From: Actinomycetota bacterium
GTDB lineage: Bacteria; Actinomycetota; Acidimicrobiia; Acidimicrobiales; Ilumatobacteraceae
DNA: 5,482 bases
Assembly: GCA_009704065.1 (NCBI GenBank)
Contig: WLEX01000090.1
Coordinates: 1-5,482, forward strand
Direction of reading: 5' to 3'
Shown: piece after piece, positions 1 through 4,205 of the stretch
How the letters are laid out: the number at the start of each line of letters is the position of its first letter
Numbering within the stretch: the first letter of the stretch is position 1
Notes under the pieces: model-generated
The model's input: the letters and a program-made list of their open reading frames with translations, nothing else
What the model was told of the DNA's origin: nothing
The model's database searches: none
Position numbers and translations under genes: made by a program

Positions 1-582
1 AGCAACCATGTCTTCAGGATTCAGTGATTTGAAACCAAAGGCCAACAATGTGCCGAGCAAATCTGCAGTACGAATATCCGCATCGATTGCTTCTGCAACA
101 CCTGGATATTGCACCTTGACGGCTACCGCTTGTTCGGAACCATCAACAAGGCGAATAATTGCACGGTGTACTTGGCCAATGGAAGCAGATGCAATGGGTT
201 CGTCGTCAAATTCAATGAAGATTTCGCTCATCGGCTTACCCAGCTCGCGCTCTAGTTCTTCATGTACGAGAGCAATCGCCATGGGGGGCGAGTGTGATTG
301 CAATTGAGCAAGAGCTTGACGCATGGGTTCGGGAAGGCCATCATCTAAGTAGCTAGCCATCTGGCCAAGCTTCATGAGGGCACCCTTCATGTTGCCCAGT
401 TCACCTGCTACTTGTTGGGCTGTTTTAAATTCACGCGCTCGCGATAATTCTTCACGACGTTCTGTGCTCGCAAATACTTTGCGAGCAGATGTGCCTGCAT
501 GTGCAAGTCCGATGCGGGCGCCAAGACGCGCAAGGCGACTATTGCGACGCCAACGTGTACGCAAACGAATTGGTTGCTTCAC
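1..582 (-). CDS. AarF/ABC1/UbiB-family kinase-like protein (C-terminal part cut by window edge)
   Basis: The N-terminal 194 residues of an ABC1 (AarF/UbiB) atypical kinase-like protein are visible; the rest lies beyond the left edge. The family-defining KxGQ motif is present as KLGQ at residues 71-74. The alanine-rich loop that replaces the usual glycine-rich loop is ASASIGQVHRA at about 131-141. The nucleotide-binding lysine is probably K156 in AVAVKVQYPGV. The N-terminus is Arg-rich (about residues 6-24) and has no signal peptide. Family members are linked to quinone or lipid metabolism; in actinobacteria, which use menaquinone, the substrate is unknown, so no gene symbol is given. The chosen start is GTG at 582, which overlaps the TGA of the upstream hydrolase gene in a GTGA tetranucleotide and suggests translational coupling. 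Only a weak AGG lies about 12 bases upstream. The family call is secure; the exact start is fairly secure. Confidence 0.88.
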   Translation of the reverse strand, partial: MKQPIRLRTRWRRNSRLARLGARIGLAHAGTSARKVFASTERREELSRAREFKTAQQVAGELGNMKGALMKLGQMASYLDDGLPEPMRQALAQLQSHSPPMAIALVHEELERELGKPMSEIFIEFDDEPIASASIGQVHRAIIRLVDGSEQAVAVKVQYPGVAEAIDADIRTADLLGTLLAFGFKSLNPEDMVA

Positions 583-1466
583 GACGATGTACCTAATGAA
601 CTTGGTGAGACGGCTCGTGCAATTGCGTCTGTGTGCACAGCCAAGCATGCCTCAACAAGAATTGGTACAAACTCGTCAGCCCGGGCAAACACGGCATCGT
701 GATTGGCTGCAATTTCAAACACACGTGCGTTGGGGATTTCCTCTGCCAATACTTTTTGACGCCGAGGAGACACCACTTGATCGTCTGTTGTCATAATCAC
801 CGCAACAGGAACATCAATTGTTGGCAACCACGAGCGGGCATCGTAATTTCCGAGAGTTGCACCGGCTTCAAGAATGGCGCGCCACTCGTGATCTGCGACT
901 TGTTGCGCAGCCCACGGTTCCCACGTCATTGTTTTACGTGAGAGATAAATACGGTCACTGATAGAGCGTCGTAAGGCAGAAGGTGTTAGTCGTGCAACTG
1001 CTCCAATGCCATTAAGCAAGGAAAATGCAATTCGTTCTTGTCGTGATGAAACAAAATGAGCAGCTGTTGCAGAAAGAACTATTCCTCGAACACGATGTTC
1101 GTGCCTCTTCCACATCAATTGGGCAATAGTGCCTCCCATGGAATACCCGACAGGAATGAAGGTGGCAATACCAAGTTGGTCCATAAGAGCAGCAACATCG
1201 TCTGCGCAATCAGATAAACGAAACGGCTGAGAGGAGCGAATGCCACGGCCATGTCCTCGGTGATCGATTGCAATGACACGAAAGTGTTTTGCTAATTCGG
1301 TGTAACACATAAACCAATTCAGGTCGGCGGTGGCAGTCCATCCGTGTAGCAATACAAGTGTTGGCGCACCAGGTGGGCCAACGAGCTCTCGATAGAACGT
1401 GGTGCCTCGACCCGGCAATTCAACTGAATGACCAGGGGGCAGGTCGGGAACAAGATGTTCGGTCAG
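579..1466 (-). CDS. alpha/beta-fold hydrolase, probable CTG start
   Basis: This is a complete alpha/beta hydrolase of 295 residues if it starts at CTG 1466. Visible landmarks are the oxyanion strand-loop LLHGW (39-43), the nucleophile elbow GYSMGG with Ser109, the acid residue in TTDDQVV (D229, or less likely D228), and the catalytic His256 in ANHDAVF. There is no signal peptide, so it is probably cytoplasmic; the substrate cannot be inferred. The only conventional in-frame start is TTG at 1418, which lacks a ribosome-binding site. The frame stays open upstream with protein-like sequence ([16 protein letters not shown]) up to CTG 1466, which overlaps the greA TGA as CTGA and has AAGGTGG four bases before it. 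Further upstream the frame shows no ATG, GTG or TTG as far as about 1600. It lies between greA and an ABC1 kinase gene in one probable transcript. The function class is secure and the start is likely but unproven. Confidence 0.87.
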   Translation of the reverse strand: MTEHLVPDLPPGHSVELPGRGTTFYRELVGPPGAPTLVLLHGWTATADLNWFMCYTELAKHFRVIAIDHRGHGRGIRSSQPFRLSDCADDVAALMDQLGIATFIPVGYSMGGTIAQLMWKRHEHRVRGIVLSATAAHFVSSRQERIAFSLLNGIGAVARLTPSALRRSISDRIYLSRKTMTWEPWAAQQVADHEWRAILEAGATLGNYDARSWLPTIDVPVAVIMTTDDQVVSPRRQKVLAEEIPNARVFEIAANHDAVFARADEFVPILVEACLAVHTDAIARAVSPSSLGTSS

Positions 1467-1942
1467 TTGTCCACCTTGACAACGGTGACGGAAACCTTGG
1501 CACCGTTTTCCAAAGTGATGGAAACACTGTCGCCAGCACGACGGCCAAGAAGGGCGGAGCCAATAGGGGATACGGGGCTCATTACTTCGGCGCCAGCACC
1601 CGTGCGCCGCTCTTCAATATGGCCAATCAGATAGGTCTCTGCATCATCTTCGCTGTCACCTGCAAACAAAATGGTGACCGTAGAGAGAACACCGACTTCG
1701 CCAGCGGCGGGGGTGGGGGCAAGTTCGGAATCTTCAAGAATGGAAAGAAGCAGGTTCTTGCGGTCGTTAAACATGCCGTATTCATCTTTGGCGGCGTGAT
1801 AGTCGCCATTTTCTTTGAGGTCGCCCATTTCTCGGGCGCGGCCGATCTTGTCGGCCACCTCGGGAAGGACTTCGTGCTCAAGATGGGCAATCTCGGCTTC
1901 GAGTCGCGCGTATGTCTCTTTGGACAGGAGGTGCTTTGCCAT
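1463..1942 (-). CDS. greA: transcription elongation factor GreA
   Basis: GreA binds the secondary channel of RNA polymerase and stimulates cleavage of backtracked transcripts. The 159-residue product has the usual family length (E. coli about 158). The N-terminal coiled coil spans about residues 5-72, and its tip motif [17 protein letters not shown] carries the acidic pair D41 and E44 at the same positions as in E. coli GreA. The C-terminal FKBP-like domain contains the signature [16 protein letters not shown] (125-140). The start chosen is ATG 1942 (MAKHLLSKE). An in-frame ATG at 1990 would add 16 residues unlike GreA and would run into leuB. There is no Shine-Dalgarno before ATG 1942; a TAGCCT element seven bases upstream suggests a leaderless transcript. 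The 3' end overlaps the hydrolase gene by four bases. It heads a three-gene operon and is divergent from leuB. Confidence 0.96.
   Translation of the reverse strand: MAKHLLSKETYARLEAEIAHLEHEVLPEVADKIGRAREMGDLKENGDYHAAKDEYGMFNDRKNLLLSILEDSELAPTPAAGEVGVLSTVTILFAGDSEDDAETYLIGHIEERRTGAGAEVMSPVSPIGSALLGRRAGDSVSITLENGAKVSVTVVKVDN
1471..1477 (-). promoter_or_regulatory. Shine-Dalgarno site for the hydrolase, inside the greA 3' end
   Basis: AAGGTGG is read on the minus strand, one mismatch from AAGGAGG, followed by four bases and then CTG at 1466. It lies within the last codons of greA. It is the main reason for preferring the CTG start over TTG 1418, which has no comparable site. The spacing is slightly short. 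Confidence 0.5.
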
Positions 1943-1946
1943 GAGG

Positions 1947-1967
1947 AGAAGGCTACCTGTGCCTTCT
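1947..1967. repeat. 7-bp inverted repeat in the greA-leuB divergent promoter
   Basis: AGAAGGC (1947-1953) and GCCTTCT (1961-1967) form a perfect inverted repeat around a 7-base spacer. It covers the candidate greA -10 element and touches the first base of the candidate leuB -10 element, so a protein bound here could affect both promoters. A second pair, AGGAGA (1944-1949) and TCTCCT (1975-1980), has a different centre. Its role is unknown, and chance cannot be excluded at this length. Confidence 0.35.
1950..1955 (-). promoter_or_regulatory. candidate -10 element of greA operon (leaderless)
   Basis: TAGCCT on the minus strand fits the TANNNT pattern of actinobacterial -10 boxes. Seven bases lie between it and ATG 1942, so transcription would begin at or next to the start codon. 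No convincing -35 box is visible. The absence of a Shine-Dalgarno site before greA supports a leaderless message. Confidence 0.4.
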
Positions 1968-1972
1968 ACGAT
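1967..1972 (+). promoter_or_regulatory. candidate -10 element of leuB (near-leaderless)
   Basis: TACGAT fits TANNNT and lies nine bases before the leuB ATG at 1982, which predicts a 5' leader of only about 1-3 bases. No -35 box is found at the usual spacing; TTGCCA at 1936-1941 is 25 bases away, which is too far. leuB has no Shine-Dalgarno directly upstream, in keeping with a leaderless start. Confidence 0.42.
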
Positions 1973-1981
1973 GGTCTCCTT

Positions 1982-2977
1982 ATGGCACATCGCATTGCAC
2001 TCATTGGTGGAGACGGAATCGGACCCGAGGTCACGGCTGAAGCTGTGAAAGTGGTGCGGGCAACGGGAGTCGCAATCGACACCACCGATTTCGACCTGGG
2101 CGGCATGCGTTACTTGCGCGACGGAGAAATCCTGTCCGACGACGTGCTGAATCAGTTACGCAACTTCGATGCCATCTTGTTGGGAGCGGTCGGAACCCCC
2201 GATGTTCCCCCTGGCATCATCGAGCGCGGCCTGTTGTTGAAGATGCGTTTTGATCTCGACCTCTATGTCAACCAACGTCCGTTTGCAGGAACTGCACCTG
2301 GTCACGTCACGCCGCATGACTTTGTGGTGATTCGTGAAAACACCGAAGGTCCATACGTAGGCGAAGGTGGTGTCTTGCGTCGCGGAACACCACACGAAAT
2401 TGCAACTCAAGGAAGTGTCAATACTCGTCACGGAGTTGAGCGTTGCATTCGTTATGCATTCGAACTTGCTGCACAACGTGAGCGCAAGCACGTCACTTTG
2501 GTACACAAAACCAATGTGCTTACCTTTGCTGGTGATTTATGGCAGCGTGCTTTCAACGATGTTGCGGCGCAGTTTCCTCACGTGTCAACTGCATATAATC
2601 ATGTCGATGCGGCGTGTATTTACTTTGTTGAAGATCCACATCGCTACGACGTCATCGTGACCGACAACTTGTTTGGCGATATTCTCACCGACCTCGGCGG
2701 CGCAGTGAGCGGTGGCATTGGCTTAGCCTCATCGGCCAACCTCAACCCTTCTCGCACAGGGCCGTCTATGTTCGAACCATCACATGGGTCGGCTCCCGAC
2801 ATCGTGGGAACTGGCAAAGCAAACCCCACCGCTGCCATCTTGTCAGCAGCCCTCATGCTCGACTTTTTGGGCGAAAATGCTGCTGCAGAGCGAATTCGGG
2901 CTGCTTGCGACACTTCACCAACCGGTTCCACCACGGAAATCGGAAACGCCATCGCTGCACTCGTCGCAGCCAAGTAA
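1982..2977 (+). CDS. leuB: 3-isopropylmalate dehydrogenase LeuB
   Basis: LeuB carries out NAD-dependent oxidative decarboxylation of 3-isopropylmalate to 2-oxoisocaproate in leucine synthesis. In organisms with citramalate synthase it also oxidises 3-methylmalate to 2-oxobutyrate for isoleucine. The 331-residue cytoplasmic protein begins [17 protein letters not shown]. Substrate-binding arginines are R89 (KMRF), R99 (NQRP) and R118 (VIREN), with catalytic Y125 and K176 (VHKTN). Metal-binding aspartates are D209 (HVDA), D228 and D233 (TDNLFGD). E81 in ERGLLL is at the position that contacts the alkyl side chain of the substrate. HGSAPDI (268-274) indicates NAD rather than NADP use. The sequence resembles mycobacterial LeuB throughout. 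The open frame extends far upstream as antisense of greA, but homology begins at ATG 1982. ilvE follows after 30 bases. Confidence 0.96.
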   Translation: MAHRIALIGGDGIGPEVTAEAVKVVRATGVAIDTTDFDLGGMRYLRDGEILSDDVLNQLRNFDAILLGAVGTPDVPPGIIERGLLLKMRFDLDLYVNQRPFAGTAPGHVTPHDFVVIRENTEGPYVGEGGVLRRGTPHEIATQGSVNTRHGVERCIRYAFELAAQRERKHVTLVHKTNVLTFAGDLWQRAFNDVAAQFPHVSTAYNHVDAACIYFVEDPHRYDVIVTDNLFGDILTDLGGAVSGGIGLASSANLNPSRTGPSMFEPSHGSAPDIVGTGKANPTAAILSAALMLDFLGENAAAERIRAACDTSPTGSTTEIGNAIAALVAAK

Positions 2978-2997
2978 TCTTCCAAGAGCAATTCATT

Positions 2998-3002
2998 AGG
3001 AG
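2998..3002 (+). promoter_or_regulatory. ribosome-binding site of ilvE
   Basis: AGGAG ends five bases before ATG 3008. It fixes the ilvE start and shows that ilvE is translated from a message with a 5' leader, as expected for an internal operon gene. leuB, in contrast, has no such site. Confidence 0.75.
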
Positions 3003-3007
3003 CACTT

Positions 3008-3925
3008 ATGCCAACTCTCATTCCCACACCGAAAATCTGGATGAACGGCACACTTGTCGATTGGGACAAGGCCCAAGTGCATGTACTCACGCACACCTTG
3101 CATTACGGCACAGGCGTGTTTGAAGGAATCCGCGCCTATGAAACCTCTGAAGGTCCTGCAGTGTTTCGCCTCACCGAACACATCGAACGACTATTCAAGA
3201 GCGCAAAAATTTTGGGTATGGACATTCCATACACAGTTGATCAATTAGTTGCTGCCACAAAAGAAGTAGTTCGTTCAACAGGGCTTCCTTCGTGTTACGT
3301 ACGTCCCATTGCGTATTACGGATATGGCGAGATGGGTCTGAACCCATTGCCATGTGTCGTTGATGTTGCTATTGCTTGCTGGCCTTGGGGTGCGTACTTG
3401 GGTGAAGACGCTCTCACTAAAGGTGTTCGTATGAAGATCTCTTCATGGACACGCCTTGATCACAACACCATGCCACCTGCAGCAAAAACTGTTGGTAACT
3501 ATGTGAACTCTTCGCTGGCAAAAGTAGAAGCCTTGAAGGCTGGCTACGACGAGGCCATCATGTTGAACCCGCAAGGCTTTGTTAGTGAGTGCACCGGAGA
3601 AAACATCTTTGTAGTGCGTAACGGAGTCATCTTGACTCCACCACTTGCTGCGGGTGCATTGGAAGGCATCACTCAAAATTGTGTGAGCCAGATTGCTGCC
3701 GAACTTGGTTTCGAAATGAGAGTCGAAAACATCGTCCGATCCGACCTGTACATCGCAGAAGAGATCTTCTGCTGCGGAACTGCGGCTGAAGTGAGCGCCA
3801 TTAACTCAGTTGATGACCGCGAAGTTCCATGTCCTGGTCCCATCACCACGGCCATTGCCGAGGCGTATGGCAAAGCTGTTCGCGGACAATTGCCCCAATA
3901 CAAGCACTGGTGTGAGCTGGCCTAG
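3008..3925 (+). CDS. ilvE: branched-chain amino acid aminotransferase IlvE
   Basis: IlvE is a class IV PLP-dependent transaminase that carries out the last step of leucine, isoleucine and valine synthesis, moving the amino group from glutamate to the branched 2-oxoacid. The 305-residue length matches the bacterial IlvE type (E. coli 309). The Schiff-base lysine is K160 in MPPAAKTVGNYVNSSLAK. Other family marks are THTLHYGTGVFEGIRAY (28-44), R61 for PLP phosphate, the SECTGENIF stretch with E194 (193-201), LEGITQ (218-223) and CCGTAAEV (255-262). No signal peptide or membrane segment is seen. Its start is set by AGGAG at 2998. It is the second gene of the leuB operon; the stop codon sits within a 12-base palindrome, and a hairpin follows. 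D-amino-acid transaminase and aminodeoxychorismate lyase are less likely because of the branched-chain gene context and the IlvE-type length. Confidence 0.95.
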   Translation: MPTLIPTPKIWMNGTLVDWDKAQVHVLTHTLHYGTGVFEGIRAYETSEGPAVFRLTEHIERLFKSAKILGMDIPYTVDQLVAATKEVVRSTGLPSCYVRPIAYYGYGEMGLNPLPCVVDVAIACWPWGAYLGEDALTKGVRMKISSWTRLDHNTMPPAAKTVGNYVNSSLAKVEALKAGYDEAIMLNPQGFVSECTGENIFVVRNGVILTPPLAAGALEGITQNCVSQIAAELGFEMRVENIVRSDLYIAEEIFCCGTAAEVSAINSVDDREVPCPGPITTAIAEAYGKAVRGQLPQYKHWCELA

Positions 3926-3954
3926 GCCAACGATTTCCACAGTTTCCACAGGCA

Positions 3955-3973
3955 AAGCCCCTACGGGGGGCTT
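3955..3973 (+). terminator. probable terminator hairpin downstream of ilvE
   Basis: AAGCCCC (3955-3961), a five-base loop (TACGG) and GGGGCTT (3967-3973) form a perfect 7-bp GC-rich stem 30 bases after the ilvE stop. A run of five T follows only about nine bases later (3983-3987), so it is an imperfect intrinsic terminator. It would end the leuB-ilvE transcript before the cimA control region. Confidence 0.5.
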
Positions 3974-4008
3974 CCTCACATGTTTTTCCACAGATTTGCC
4001 CACAGGGG

Positions 4009-4038
4009 TTGACGATGGGGTCTGTGGGGCGCGAGACT
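4009..4038 (+). promoter_or_regulatory. candidate promoter of the cimA leader transcript
   Basis: TTGACG (4009-4014) matches five of six -35 bases. After an 18-base spacer comes GAGACT (4033-4038), a poor -10 that keeps the important A at position 2 and T at position 6. The predicted transcription start is about 4045, the A of the leader-peptide ATG, so the leader would be translated from a leaderless RNA. No Shine-Dalgarno precedes that ATG, which agrees. The -10 match is weak. Confidence 0.4.
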
Positions 4039-4044
4039 GTGGAC

Positions 4045-4110
4045 ATGTCGATCACCAGCATCTCTCGCCACATTGTGGGCATTGCTTCGTCGATCATCAT
4101 TATTCGTTAG
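4045..4110 (+). CDS. isoleucine-rich leader peptide of cimA attenuator
   Basis: This 21-codon reading frame starts at ATG 4045 and ends at TAG 4108-4110. It encodes MSITSISRHIVGIASS, then four consecutive Ile (4093-4104), then Arg. Eight of 21 residues are Ile (four ATC, four ATT); there is one Val and no Leu. The Ile run sits one codon before the stop and directly before a hairpin and an intrinsic terminator, the arrangement of amino-acid-biosynthesis leader peptides such as those of ilv, leu and trp operons. The gene downstream, cimA, makes the precursor of isoleucine, so sensor and pathway match. The product is presumably non-functional as a protein and only reports charged tRNA-Ile. An in-frame GTG at 4039 is a possible alternative start. 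Its small size and lack of a ribosome-binding site leave translation unproven. Confidence 0.82.
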   Translation: MSITSISRHIVGIASSIIIIR

Positions 4111-4134
4111 CGCACGCCGGTCACCGACGTGCGC
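4110..4134 (+). other. GC-rich hairpin between leader peptide and terminator
   Basis: GCGCACG (4110-4116) and CGTGCGC (4128-4134) form a perfect 7-bp stem; inside it, after a C-A mismatch, CGG (4118-4120) pairs with CCG (4124-4126) over a 3-base loop. The 5' arm begins in the leader stop codon, so a ribosome on the last Ile codons or at the stop would cover it. It fits the place of the 1:2 (pause) hairpin of an attenuator. Confidence 0.65.
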
Positions 4135-4139
4135 GTTTC

Positions 4140-4162
4140 AGCCGCCTTGAGGGCGGCTTTTT
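4140..4162 (+). terminator. intrinsic terminator before cimA (attenuator terminator)
   Basis: AGCCGCC (4140-4146), loop TTGAG, and GGCGGCT (4152-4158) form a 7-bp stem, followed at once by a T run (4158-4162). It is the strongest intrinsic terminator in the window. It lies upstream of cimA and downstream of the Ile leader peptide, not at the end of a normal gene, which marks it as regulatory. Confidence 0.85.
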
Positions 4163-4205
4163 CATTCCCCAAATTACGAACTAGACGACCCCAAAGAAGA
4201 ACATC

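Larger units (their letters stand above)
3934..4045. repeat. cluster of six CCACAG-core repeats (DnaA-box-like)
   Basis: Four copies are on the plus strand: TTTCCACAG at 3934-3942, again in direct tandem at 3943-3951 and at 3985-3993, then TGCCCACAG at 3997-4005. Two are inverted: CTGTGGGG at 4022-4029 and CTGTGGACA at 4037-4045. Several lie one mismatch from DnaA boxes: TTTTCCACA (3984-3992) from TTATCCACA, and TTGCCCACA (3996-4004) and, on the minus strand, ATGTCCACA (4038-4046) from TTGTCCACA. The two inner pairs are arranged roughly symmetrically around the candidate -35 box at 4009-4014, so a protein bound here could control cimA transcription. Whether DnaA or another regulator binds is inference; the repetition itself is plain in the sequence. 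Confidence 0.6.
4045..4162 (+). promoter_or_regulatory. isoleucine-responsive transcription attenuator of cimA
   Basis: The unit comprises the Ile-rich leader peptide (4045-4110), a GC-rich hairpin starting at the last base of its stop codon (4110-4134), and an intrinsic terminator (4140-4162) 43 bases before the cimA ATG. In established ribosome-mediated attenuation, shortage of charged tRNA stalls the ribosome on the control codons and shifts RNA folding away from the terminator, allowing read-through. The parts are seen directly; the mechanism is inferred by analogy. A candidate antiterminator is short (see findings), so details of the switch are uncertain. Confidence 0.75.

Noticed and set aside
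1358..1981. Long in-frame extension upstream of leuB on the plus strand.
   Set aside because: It is antisense to greA and the hydrolase; LeuB homology begins at ATG 1982, where the GDGIGPE motif falls at the usual distance from the start.
1943..1990. Longer greA start at ATG 1990.
   Set aside because: The added residues are unlike GreA, would overlap leuB, and ATG 1942 gives the family-standard length with D41 and E44 in register.
1941..2048. Small plus-strand frame (35 codons) from ATG 1941 with a good AGGAGGTG seven bases before it, overlapping the leuB start.
   Set aside because: The Shine-Dalgarno-like bases are the antisense of greA codons for His-Leu-Leu, the peptide lacks any control-codon run, and the likely leuB transcript begins downstream of it.
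3926..4110. True chromosomal origin at the CCACAG cluster.
   Set aside because: dnaA, dnaN and other origin-neighbour genes are absent and no long AT-rich tract is present; kept only as a DnaA-box-like cluster.
3926..4205. T-box or metabolite riboswitch before cimA.
   Set aside because: No T-box-like sequence or large conserved aptamer is visible, and the Ile-rich frame plus terminator explains the region more simply.
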